Below, piece by piece: positions 53,593-61,467 of a DNA stretch of 64,000 bases. The stretch spans positions 1-64,000 of the forward strand of contig CAIOHR010000431.1 of NCBI GenBank assembly GCA_903858115.1, in the 5' to 3' direction. Position 1 is the stretch's first letter; each line of letters starts with the position of its first letter. The notes under the pieces were generated by a model. That model searched no databases and had not been told where the DNA came from. It saw only the letters and a list, made by a program, of their open reading frames with translations. This DNA comes from an uncultured Pirellula sp. GTDB taxonomy: Bacteria; Planctomycetota; Planctomycetia; Pirellulales; Pirellulaceae. A program made the translations under genes and the position numbers.

Positions 53593-55434
53593 ATGGCAGA
53601 ACCATCAAGAAAACAGTCACATCCACAGGGTTTATATCCTTTGTTTTTTACGGAGATGTGGGAGCGATTTGGTTATTACTTGCTGATTGGTATTCTCTTT
53701 TTGTACATGACTGACGGCAAAGACGGATTGGGATTGGACGGCAAGAGTGCAAACGATATCTACGGCACCTATATCGCCTTGGTTTATCTAACTCCGTTTT
53801 TAGGAGGGCTGCTCGCAGACCGGATTTTTGGCTATCGCAAGACGATTATCGCAGGTGGTCTGTTGATGGCGGCAGGGTATTTCACATTGTCAATTCCTGG
53901 TTTCGAGGCGTTCTGTTTCGCGTTGCTTCTGGTCATTTTGGGCAACGGTCTTTTCAAACCAAATATTTCGACTTTGTTAGGAAACCTATACAACACGCCG
54001 GAGCATTCGCCGCTCAAGGATAAGGGTTACAACATCTTCTACATGGGTATCAACATAGGTGCATTCGCATGTAACTTTGTTGCCGCTTATCTTCGCAATA
54101 AATATGGATGGGGTGCAGCCTTCGCGTCCGCCGGCGTTGGAATGATGATTGGATTGGTAACTTTTATCCTATTGCAATCGCGAGTGGCTCGTGCGGACAT
54201 TATCAAACCTGCGAAGCCGGAGGACATGCCGTTAGGGAAAATCTGCAGCATCATCTTTGTCCCCGCATTCATCTTTGCATTGATTGGGTATTATTCGTCG
54301 ACCGTTCTTGGCAACTCCGTTTTTGGTTCGAAAACGGCTGATGCGTTTCTTTTCGCCTGCATCCCAGTCGTTTGTTACTACGGCAGCCTCTTCTTTCGCG
54401 CCTCTAGGGAAGATCGTGGCCCGATCGGATCACTTCTCTATATCTTCGTAGTAGTCATCATCTTCTGGGCCGTGTTCCATCAAAATGGTAACGTCTTGAC
54501 CGCATGGGCTGAGAAATACACTTGGCGAGAAGTCCCTGAGTCCATGGTGGGAGGCTTCGAAAAGGTGGGTTTTGCAGAAAAGGTATCCAGTGTTCCTGGC
54601 GTGGTTGTCCAAGATGGCAATGAATCCAATAGTCCCTATGTGATCAAGTTCTCGGGCAAAAAGAAAGATGCCGCTCAAGAGATAGCTACTGCGTTAGGGT
54701 CTAACGCCAAAGTGGAAAAAACAGACGCCAAAGCCGAAGATACGGCTTCCGTGTTCTCGACCGTGATGGCCATCGAGTCCGAAGCAGCGGGTAGGGCGAT
54801 GATCAGTAAGCTCGTAGAAGATGGCAAGCTAAGTTTTGAAGATTCGAAGCTCAATGGTTACTTGCAAATCTTGCCAAAAGAGCAGTGGCCCAAAGAAGGC
54901 GCAACACTCGGACTAGTCAACACGGAACTGTTCCAGTCTTTGAATCCGTTCTTTGTCGTTATTCTCACGCCAATGGTTGTAGCGTTCTTTACATTCCTAG
55001 CGGGGCGTGGCAAGGAGCCATCAACAGCAACCAAGATCGCACTCGGACTTGCGATCACCGCCGTGTCTACGTTGGTCATGATCGCTGCGGTTTATGCGAG
55101 CGGCAATGGACAGACCAAGGTATCGCCGATGTGGTTGGTAACCACTTATGCGGTTATTACGATTGGCGAACTTTGCCTCAGTCCAATGGGATTGTCGCTC
55201 GTTTCGAAACTCAGCCCACCGCGATTGACTGCACTTATGATGGGTGGTTGGTTTTTGTCGACCTCGATTGGCAATAAACTAGCTGGTGTTTTGGGCCACT
55301 TCGGTGAAGATAGTCCCAACAAAGCCCTGGTTTTCTGGATTAACTTTGGCGGCGCTGCGGTCTCTTCGTTGCTCCTCTTTGTCATGGTGAAGAAAATCGA
55401 CGCTATCATGCGAGCGAAGACGGGCGGCAAGTAG
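53593..55434 (+). CDS. POT-family proton/peptide symporter with a large loop insert
   Basis: A 613-residue proton-dependent di/tripeptide transporter (POT/PTR2, MFS). Twelve or more TM helices. The E-x-x-E-R motif is present on TM1 (FFTEMWERFGYYL), the loop signature is GGLLADRIFGYRKT, TM5 signature LGNGLFKPNISTLLGNLY, then NIFYMGINIGAFACNF and the C-terminal GELCLSPMGLSLVSKLSPP. Between TM7 and TM8 an insert of about 120-140 residues (about 305-440) is not found in the neighbouring paralogue; it is Lys/Glu/Ala-rich and soluble-looking (KKDAAQEIATALGSNAKVEK). The gene lies 55 bp before the second POT gene. Substrate assumed to be small peptides from family knowledge. Confidence 0.92.
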   Translation: MAEPSRKQSHPQGLYPLFFTEMWERFGYYLLIGILFLYMTDGKDGLGLDGKSANDIYGTYIALVYLTPFLGGLLADRIFGYRKTIIAGGLLMAAGYFTLSIPGFEAFCFALLLVILGNGLFKPNISTLLGNLYNTPEHSPLKDKGYNIFYMGINIGAFACNFVAAYLRNKYGWGAAFASAGVGMMIGLVTFILLQSRVARADIIKPAKPEDMPLGKICSIIFVPAFIFALIGYYSSTVLGNSVFGSKTADAFLFACIPVVCYYGSLFFRASREDRGPIGSLLYIFVVVIIFWAVFHQNGNVLTAWAEKYTWREVPESMVGGFEKVGFAEKVSSVPGVVVQDGNESNSPYVIKFSGKKKDAAQEIATALGSNAKVEKTDAKAEDTASVFSTVMAIESEAAGRAMISKLVEDGKLSFEDSKLNGYLQILPKEQWPKEGATLGLVNTELFQSLNPFFVVILTPMVVAFFTFLAGRGKEPSTATKIALGLAITAVSTLVMIAAVYASGNGQTKVSPMWLVTTYAVITIGELCLSPMGLSLVSKLSPPRLTALMMGGWFLSTSIGNKLAGVLGHFGEDSPNKALVFWINFGGAAVSSLLLFVMVKKIDAIMRAKTGGK

Positions 55435-55488
55435 TTCGCGATCTATCCATTGTTCCATTCATCAAAAACTCAAACACTTTACTGATTC

Positions 55489-56976
55489 ATGAGCAGCAGC
55501 GAAATCACTCTGGAGCAAATCCAATCTTTCAAAGGTAAGTATCCAAAGCAGCTTTGGTACTTGTTCTTTACCGAAATGTGGGAGCGATTTTGCTTCTATG
55601 GAATGCGAGGGGTACTGGCCATTTTTATGGTCGGGCAACTTGGACTAACTTCGAAAGAAGCAAACCTCAAGTACGGTGCGATCCAAGCGTTTGTGTACGC
55701 GTTCACCTTTATCGGCGGAATCTTCGCGGACAAGATCTTGGGGTTCAAGAGATCGCTCTTCTTTGGAGGGATCATCATGATCATCGGCAATTTGTTGATC
55801 GCTTTTTCTCCCAACGATTTGTTCTATTTCGGGATCACGCTCTCGATCATTGGAACCGGTTTCTTTAAGCCCAACATCTCGTCAATGGTCGGAGAATTGT
55901 ACAAAGAAGGGGATAGCCGACGAGACGCAGGCTTCGGATTGTTCTATTCCGGAATCAATATCGGTGCGTTGCTGGGTGGCGCATTGTGCGTTTGGTTGGG
56001 CAAATATTATAGTTGGAGCTATGCATTTCTCGCCGCGGCAATCGTCATGATGCTCGGAGTGGGAACGTTCGGATTTACCCAGAGTCAACTAGGACCCATC
56101 GGTAAATCACCGTTATTGAGCCTAGATTCTTCCAAGCGGCGAATGCGCGAGTTGATGGTCTATATCGGATCTATTCTGAGTATTCCGCTGATCTACATCA
56201 TGATCAGGAACACAGACTACACGGACTATTTCATGTACTCGATCGGACCCATCGCGGTCATTTATTTTATCTACGAGACGGCCAGACAAGGGGACGTCGC
56301 GACGCAAAAGAAACTGATCGCCGCCTTTATCTTTATCCTGTTTTCGATTGTATTTTGGGCATTTTTCGAACAGAGTGGTGGCTCACTAAGTTTGTTCGCG
56401 GAAAAGAACTTAACGTATTCTCTCGTTGGGATTACGATGGACCCGAACGTCGTGAACAACACGAGTAACTCCCTTTTCGTAATTTTGTTCAGTCCGCTCC
56501 TCGGCTTGCTCTGGGTATGGATGGCGAGCAAGAAGATTGAACCCAATACCGTGGTAAAGTTTGGGTTGGCTTTTCTCTTCTTGGCAGGTGCGTTTTATGT
56601 GTTTTACGCCACGAAGTTTTTCGCCAATGCGGAAGGGATCACGTCTCTAAACGTGTTCACCGCCGCTTACCTTGTAATCACCATCGGCGAACTCTGCCTA
56701 TCGCCCATTGGACTTTCGATCGTGACCAAACTCTCCCCGAAACAAATGGGTGGTATGATGATGGGGATGTGGTTTCTTGCGAGTGCGTATGGACAGTACG
56801 TTGCTGGTCTTCTCGGCGCTGGCATGAGCACTCCTGACGAGGGTGCACCGCTGACCGAAAAATTGGAGGCATACACCAGCGGGTATCTCCAATTGTCTCT
56901 CTACGCTTTGGTCGCTGGCGTGCTTCTCATTATCGTTTCTCCAGTAATCCGAAAACTGATGCAGGAAGTAAAATAG
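55489..56976 (+). CDS. POT-family proton/peptide symporter, second copy
   Basis: A 495-residue POT transporter of normal length. TM1 carries FFTEMWERFCFYGMRGVL (E-x-x-E-R), then GGIFADKILGFKRS, IGTGFFKPNISSMVGELY, GLFYSGINIGALLGGA, WAFFEQSGGSLSLFAEKN and TIGELCLSPIGLSIVTKLSP. It is clearly related to the preceding gene but lacks the 130-residue insert. Two tandem POT genes of different length probably differ in substrate range. It follows the first copy by 54 bp on the same strand and precedes an ECF sigma gene by 55 bp. Confidence 0.93.
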   Translation: MSSSEITLEQIQSFKGKYPKQLWYLFFTEMWERFCFYGMRGVLAIFMVGQLGLTSKEANLKYGAIQAFVYAFTFIGGIFADKILGFKRSLFFGGIIMIIGNLLIAFSPNDLFYFGITLSIIGTGFFKPNISSMVGELYKEGDSRRDAGFGLFYSGINIGALLGGALCVWLGKYYSWSYAFLAAAIVMMLGVGTFGFTQSQLGPIGKSPLLSLDSSKRRMRELMVYIGSILSIPLIYIMIRNTDYTDYFMYSIGPIAVIYFIYETARQGDVATQKKLIAAFIFILFSIVFWAFFEQSGGSLSLFAEKNLTYSLVGITMDPNVVNNTSNSLFVILFSPLLGLLWVWMASKKIEPNTVVKFGLAFLFLAGAFYVFYATKFFANAEGITSLNVFTAAYLVITIGELCLSPIGLSIVTKLSPKQMGGMMMGMWFLASAYGQYVAGLLGAGMSTPDEGAPLTEKLEAYTSGYLQLSLYALVAGVLLIIVSPVIRKLMQEVK

Positions 56977-57031
56977 ACTTTTCGAAATTTCGTTAGACAA
57001 AGCCATTCTCCTCGAGCATCTTGAATAAGCC

Positions 57032-57598
57032 ATGGTCGATTTGCTGTTTACCGAAAAAGTACGAAAGTACGGTTATTTGATTGCCGAGGGCGGGCCTCCC
57101 GCCTTGTCGGGGCTTTACGATTTAACCGCCCATCGGCTCGTCCGATTGGCCGTAACCATCACTCGAAACCAACACGATGCGGAAGATGCTGTGCAGTCCG
57201 CATTGGTTTCTATCGTCTCGCGGCCGCTGATTCTGGCCAAAGCGGACAACCCTTGGCATTATCTTCTCCGCATGGTACGAAACGAATCGCTCGTTGTCCT
57301 GCGGAAGAAGAGACGTTGGACCTTGGGAATGGGCCTTTCGGATTTGCTCACCTCCACCAGCGTCGATGAAGTAGAGCAAGCAGAAACACATCGTGCTGTA
57401 TGGCTCGCCCTCCGAAGTTTGCCAACCGACCAACGAGAGGTCGTTGTGCTCAAGATTTGGGAAGGCTTAACCTTCCAGGAAATTGCGGATGTCTTGGATT
57501 GCAATTTGCCAACAGCCGCCAGCAGATATCGATACGCGCTGCAAAAGCTAACGACCAAATTGCGAGTCTTCGGAAACGAGGCTTGCCATGACACCTGA
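57032..57598 (+). CDS. ECF-type RNA polymerase sigma factor
   Basis: A 188-residue sigma-70 family ECF factor. Region 2 is LYDLTAHRLVRLAVTITRNQHDAEDAVQSALVSI with WHYLLRMVRNESLVVLRKK; region 4 is LPTDQREVVVLKIWEGLTFQEIADVLDCNLPTAASRYRYAL, the helix-turn-helix. The start ATG 57032 lies in an intergenic space after the POT genes. Its 3' end overlaps the next gene by 11 bases, so the two are translationally coupled, as is usual for a sigma factor and its membrane-bound regulator. Confidence 0.9.
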   Translation: MVDLLFTEKVRKYGYLIAEGGPPALSGLYDLTAHRLVRLAVTITRNQHDAEDAVQSALVSIVSRPLILAKADNPWHYLLRMVRNESLVVLRKKRRWTLGMGLSDLLTSTSVDEVEQAETHRAVWLALRSLPTDQREVVVLKIWEGLTFQEIADVLDCNLPTAASRYRYALQKLTTKLRVFGNEACHDT

Positions 57599-57998
57599 CA
57601 CGGAAGATGCCTTCAATCCAAATGAAGGAGAGTGTCAATTGGAGGCAATGATCTTTGCAGCCAAGGACTTCGTCATACCATCCGAGTACTTTCGGCCTGT
57701 CGTACAAGAAGCGGCTCGAGAGCAAGGTCTGATACGCGCCCAAGAACGACGGATCGGAAAAATGATCATCGGCTTGATTCTCGGGTCGTGCTGCTGTTCA
57801 CTGGCCTGGCCCGGAGTGATGTATCTACAGTCAAAGTATCGAGCCGTTACTACCGAGGATATTCACAACAGGGCTCACGAGATCAAACGTCAGCGTTACC
57901 AATCCTACGACAGTGCATTCGTTGATGCCTATGTCGAAGTGAAAGAAGAGCAAGCGTCCAAGCTTCAAATGACTTCAAAGCAAGATTCAATCGACTAA
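57588..57998 (+). CDS. Small membrane protein, possible regulator of the upstream sigma factor
   Basis: A 136-residue protein not assigned to a family. Layout: an acidic cytoplasmic head (MTPDTEDAFNPNEGECQLEA), a basic pre-membrane helix (LIRAQERRIGKMIIGL), one TM segment (MIIGLILGSCCCSLAWPGVMYLQ, with three adjacent Cys) and a charged extracytoplasmic or C-terminal part (KRQRYQSYDSAFVDAYVEVK). The coupling to the ECF gene (11-base overlap) suggests an anti-sigma or membrane partner, but the HxxxCxxC zinc motif of classical anti-sigma factors is absent. Function unproven. Confidence 0.75.
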   Translation: MTPDTEDAFNPNEGECQLEAMIFAAKDFVIPSEYFRPVVQEAAREQGLIRAQERRIGKMIIGLILGSCCCSLAWPGVMYLQSKYRAVTTEDIHNRAHEIKRQRYQSYDSAFVDAYVEVKEEQASKLQMTSKQDSID

Positions 57999-58057
57999 AC
58001 CTGAATCCTTCGCATTGTTTACCACAAGCCGACTCGTAAGAACTTGTTGCTTTAATG

Positions 58058-58076
58058 GGTTGGAAAATCTCCAACC
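58058..58076. terminator. Stem-loop between convergent genes
   Basis: GGTTGGA pairs with TCCAACC around the 5-base loop AAATC, 60 bases after the membrane-protein gene and 25 bases past the stop of the convergent methyltransferase gene. No T-run on either side, so a weak terminator at most. Confidence 0.4.
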
Positions 58077-58100
58077 GCCTCTCGCCACTCGGGAAACCGT

Positions 58101-58862
58101 TCAGTCTTTAGGCTGCCATTCTTCGTCGCGGCCGAAAAACATGAGGTGCTGTTGCGGTAGCTTGTCATATTCACGAACCAGCTTGAATCCATTGGCTCGG
58201 TATTCTTTAATCGCTTGCGCTTTGGTCATTTTGTGTTCGGGTTTGATCGGTACCGTTGGATCTTCGGCTCGGAACTCCACCAATGCGATCACTCCGTCCG
58301 GTTTCAAGGCCTTTCGAATCGCTGCCAACATTTGGACTGGGTGCGAAAATTCGTGATACACATCCACCATCAGAACAACATCGAGGGAAGAAGCTTCCAA
58401 TTTCGGATCCCAAAGCTCACCGAGTACTGTGTCGATATTCTCGACCTTAACTTCTTGCATGCGTTTCGACAACGCTTGGAGCATTTCGGGTTGAATGTCG
58501 ACAGCGATCACACGTCCCTTGGGAGCGACTAAGCTTGCCATTTTGAAGGTGTAGTAGCCATCGCCCGAGCCCATGTCGCAAATAGTCATACCATTTTGTA
58601 GTCGAAGCTGTTCGAGCATTTCGATCGGCTTTTCTTCATCGACACGTTCAGGACGATTGAGCCATGGAATGCCATGGTAGCTCATGGGTAGAGCCACACG
58701 CCGCCCCATATAGCTAGTCAAACCTCGCGGCGGATTCTGCTTCGAGACCTTTGAATCTGCTGATTTTTCCTGGGCATGTACCGCCGATACGGAAGCAACG
58801 AAGAGGACTATCAGAATACTGCCGAGCATGGCCCAGCGACTTACGATTCGATCATTGCACAT
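58101..58862 (-). CDS. Exported class I SAM-dependent methyltransferase-like protein
   Basis: A 253-residue protein with a signal peptide (about residues 1-31, RWAMLGSILIVLFVASVSAVHAQ) followed by a class I SAM-methyltransferase fold: motif I TICDMGSGDGYYTFKMA, post-I VIAVDIQPEMLQAL, the acidic motif IV region VVLMVDVYHEFSHP, and ALKPDGVIALVEFRAED. SAM is made in the cytoplasm, so an exported methyltransferase fold is puzzling; a twin-M start (M12) does not remove the hydrophobic segment. It may be membrane-anchored, or may use the fold for another purpose. It lies 64 bp upstream-strand of ruvX on the same strand. Confidence 0.82.
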   Translation of the reverse strand: MCNDRIVSRWAMLGSILIVLFVASVSAVHAQEKSADSKVSKQNPPRGLTSYMGRRVALPMSYHGIPWLNRPERVDEEKPIEMLEQLRLQNGMTICDMGSGDGYYTFKMASLVAPKGRVIAVDIQPEMLQALSKRMQEVKVENIDTVLGELWDPKLEASSLDVVLMVDVYHEFSHPVQMLAAIRKALKPDGVIALVEFRAEDPTVPIKPEHKMTKAQAIKEYRANGFKLVREYDKLPQQHLMFFGRDEEWQPKD

Positions 58863-58925
58863 TGGATGGTTCTTTGGCTAGCGAGTTTGGTGTAGGGTTC
58901 GTTGGATTCTGGGTATCACTCGTCA

Positions 58926-59411
58926 TCAGTCTTCGAGCGGTACGGGGACGAAATAGGGTTGTTTCGCAGACTCGAGGTAGGTCTCGAGGATTATATGGGC
59001 GGCAATCTTGTCCAGTTGTTTTTTTCTTTGTTTATGGGTCAACTCCGCTTCGCGAAGCATCCGATTGGCAAGCGCTGTCGTGTAACGCTCATCGACAAAT
59101 CGGACCGGAGTCTCGGTCTCTTCGAGCAACCATCGAGCAAAGCGACGCACTTCTTGAGATTTTTGGCTTTCTCGTCCGTCGCAATGAATCGGTAACCCCA
59201 AGACAAACCCCTTGATCTGGTTCTCTTTGACGAGCTTTACAAAGTAGGCTTGGTCCAAATCCACTGACCGACGAACATAGGTTTCCAAGGGACTGGTCCA
59301 AGTTCGACTCGGGTCGCAAACGGCAATTCCAATGCGAACGGTACCGTAATCAACACCCGCAAGTCTGCCCGTGTCTGGCCAGCCATCGACCGTGTTTTTT
59401 GAATTCTCCAA
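58926..59411 (-). CDS. ruvX: Holliday junction resolvase-like RuvX (YqgF)
   Basis: A 161-residue YqgF/RuvX-family RNase H-fold protein, implicated in pre-16S rRNA processing and possibly Holliday-junction cleavage. Family features are GVDYGTVRIGIAVCDPSRTW near the N-terminus, IKGFVLGLPIHCDGRESQKS, VRFVDERYTTALANRML, and the C-terminal DKIAAHIILETYLES. The expected acidic residues (D of VDYG, E of DERYTT, D of DKIAA) are present. A 15-residue leader precedes the first strand, slightly longer than usual. Divergent from the small exported protein gene that starts at 59541. Confidence 0.93.
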   Translation of the reverse strand: MENSKNTVDGWPDTGRLAGVDYGTVRIGIAVCDPSRTWTSPLETYVRRSVDLDQAYFVKLVKENQIKGFVLGLPIHCDGRESQKSQEVRRFARWLLEETETPVRFVDERYTTALANRMLREAELTHKQRKKQLDKIAAHIILETYLESAKQPYFVPVPLED

Positions 59412-59540
59412 ATTACCTATCCTGCTCGAGGCTCCCCAAACTCACTTGTTATGCCGATTGAATTCTTGATATGGTCGCACGGCCAAGGGGTGAAGGCAAG
59501 TGTCCATCCCTGGAGCCGACACAAAATAGTACTCTGCAGA

Positions 59541-59969
59541 ATGGTGAAAATGATGGCACGGGGAATTCGTAGCAGCAGCAAGTTTCGCAGCATTCTTACG
59601 GCCTGCCTTCTTGGATCAAGTCTGTCTTTTCTAGGACTGCCAGGACTGAATCCTCCAGTCTTGGGGCAAGACGCGCTGGACATGAACGAGGCGGAACGCA
59701 TGCTCGATATTGACGTCGTCGAATTGCGTGACCAACTGGTGTTCGGACTGCGTACATTCCAGCCTGCACAGCAGCAGTTTATCGACCTCGTGATTCAAAA
59801 AGTAGAATCCAAGGAAATTTCTCGTGCCATGGTGAACGTCGTTTTCGTGTGGGCCAGGAAGAGGAATCCCAAAGTTCCCTATCCCTATTTCGAGATCGTT
59901 CTTCGATTGCTTGCCGAACGTAAAGGGGTCGTGTTGCCAGCGACCAACTCGATCGTTATCGCTCAGTAG
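59541..59969 (+). CDS. Small exported protein of unknown function
   Basis: I do not recognise this 142-residue protein. The frame is open from 59451, but ATG 59541 starts just before a signal peptide (RSILTACLLGSSLSFLGLPG), while the upstream part looks non-coding. The mature region is short and mixed: DMNEAERMLDIDVVELRDQL, then FIDLVIQKVESKEISRAMVNV and YFEIVLRLLAERKGVVLPA. It is probably an exported or periplasmic planctomycete-specific protein. It converges with the 217-residue membrane gene with a 16-bp gap. Confidence 0.65.
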   Translation: MVKMMARGIRSSSKFRSILTACLLGSSLSFLGLPGLNPPVLGQDALDMNEAERMLDIDVVELRDQLVFGLRTFQPAQQQFIDLVIQKVESKEISRAMVNVVFVWARKRNPKVPYPYFEIVLRLLAERKGVVLPATNSIVIAQ

Positions 59970-59985
59970 AAATTCGAAGACGACT

Positions 59986-60639
59986 TTAGCAGAGACTTCT
60001 AATCAAAGTGGTTCGAGCCCACTTGCCAATCATCGACGGCGACCCGTTTAGAAATAGATCGTTGCATCTCTTGTCGGACTGCTCCGCGACCGTCAACATC
60101 TTCGGCCAAAACGTCGGATTTGCTGACGTTAATGGCCTAAGGCCAGTGCGGAAATAAAAGCGATTGTGATTATGACCATCAAAGGTCAAGTAAGCTGAAT
60201 CGGTATCAAGAATAGCTTGCGTGACCGCGTTTTCTTTGTACGCCAGTGGAGGATCCAATCGTATTAGGCGGACGCCTTCACCAATCAGAGGTTCATTGCT
60301 TGCCCATCGAAACCACGGCATAACAGACATCGCTAGAATTAGCATCGTCACAATTCCGGCAGTTCGGACCAAGACTCTAGGCGCGACAGTTGGCGATAAC
60401 GCGAGGATGCTCTGCTGAAGACAGATCGACATTGGAATCCATGCAAAGGCTGTCGCAAGCGAAAGCTGTGTGCCCGGAGTTGGGTAAGCAATCGCTGGCG
60501 CTAAGCAGACCAGGCTTACCAGAAAAACCAGAGGGGAAGGAAGGTGCTTTCGCGTCCTTATCCACAACAATGGCAACACGGCAGGTCCTGCCAGGACCAA
60601 CCAAGAGGCGGCCCCTCGCGATTCGAGCTGAGGAATCAA
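59986..60639 (-). CDS. Membrane protein of unknown function, possibly a truncated glycosyltransferase-like protein
   Basis: A 217-residue protein with about four TM helices in its first 110 residues (ASWLVLAGPAVLPLLW, LVFLVSLVCLAPAIAY, TAFAWIPMSICLQQ, IVTMLILAMSVMPWF) and a soluble C-terminal part (IRLDPPLAYKENAVTQAILD, YLTFDGHNHNRFYFRTGLRP). The composition and order resemble the C-terminal end of large multi-spanning glycosyltransferases (GT-C type), which would be 400-600 residues. No upstream coding part is visible in the 75 bp before the start, so this may be a remnant or a short paralogue. Gene density and codon use look normal. Confidence 0.55.
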   Translation of the reverse strand: MIPQLESRGAASWLVLAGPAVLPLLWIRTRKHLPSPLVFLVSLVCLAPAIAYPTPGTQLSLATAFAWIPMSICLQQSILALSPTVAPRVLVRTAGIVTMLILAMSVMPWFRWASNEPLIGEGVRLIRLDPPLAYKENAVTQAILDTDSAYLTFDGHNHNRFYFRTGLRPLTSANPTFWPKMLTVAEQSDKRCNDLFLNGSPSMIGKWARTTLIRSLC

Positions 60640-60714
60640 GATGGGAATCGCAAGTTGTATGGGATGGAACGATTGAATTCGATGAAAATACCCTGTAGCT
60701 GAATTTATGTTGTT

Positions 60715-61464
60715 CTAAGCTCGGAGCCAAATGGATGCCAGGGTCGCAGCTACAGATACAGCCGTCTCGACTCGAAGTATTCGATCCCCCAAACTCAGTT
60801 GGTTTGCGCCGCTTTCCAGAAGCAAACTCACTTCGGAATTGGTAAATCCACCTTCGGGGCCTACGATAAACAATAGCTTCTTCGCAGGGACGTCATGATA
60901 GCGAATGGACAAGCTAGCAGCGGTGTGGCCAGTCATCATCTGTTCTGCGGGATGCAGTACCCATGCATCCACATCTTTCGCTTCCTCAGATTTGAGGAAT
61001 TGTCGCAACTGAGAAATATTTTGGGTCACCTCCACTCGCATCGTGCGATTCCTTCGACACTGCTTGCACGATTCCAGTGCGTACCTGATCAGTCGATCAC
61101 GATTGCTATGATCGATTTCAGCGACGGATCGCTCGGTATGAAGTGGTGTTAAGCGATCAACCCCCAATTCAACAAGCTTCTCCACGGTATTGCGCTGACG
61201 ATCTCCTTTAGGCAAAGATACCGCGAATCGAATCCGATCCAGGCTGTCTCGAGGTTCGAAACGAGGAGACTGAGCTGTAATTACGATTTCCCGTTTAGTC
61301 ATCGAATCGATGGTTCCGATGGAGACATTTCCCTTTCCGTCAAACAGCTCGATGGATGTCCCGACCTGCAATCTCAGTACTTTGATGGCATGATGAGCTT
61401 CCGTGTCGTCGAGTGTAATTCGAGCGGCTGCAAGTTCTTCCACGAAAAATCGATGAAGTCCCAT
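60715..61464 (-). CDS. rsmE: 16S rRNA (uracil-1498-N3)-methyltransferase RsmE
   Basis: A 249-residue SPOUT-class methyltransferase that methylates U1498 of 16S rRNA. N-terminal PUA-like part (MGLHRFFVEELAAARITLDD, HHAIKVLRLQVGTSIELFDG), then FAVSLPKGDRQRNTVEKLVELGVDRLTPLHTERS and the knotted SAM-binding region LLFIVGPEGGFTNSEV and LSLGDRILRVETAVSVA. The order and length match the family. It lies 3 bp after the xylulokinase gene on the same strand, and 75 bp before the membrane gene. Confidence 0.95.
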   Translation of the reverse strand: MGLHRFFVEELAAARITLDDTEAHHAIKVLRLQVGTSIELFDGKGNVSIGTIDSMTKREIVITAQSPRFEPRDSLDRIRFAVSLPKGDRQRNTVEKLVELGVDRLTPLHTERSVAEIDHSNRDRLIRYALESCKQCRRNRTMRVEVTQNISQLRQFLKSEEAKDVDAWVLHPAEQMMTGHTAASLSIRYHDVPAKKLLFIVGPEGGFTNSEVSLLLESGANQLSLGDRILRVETAVSVAATLASIWLRA

Positions 61465-61467
61465 GGG

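Noticed and set aside
60377-60730. 117-codon minus-strand frame, considered as the missing 5' part of the membrane gene
   Set aside because: Different frame, polar composition and no continuation of the TM pattern.
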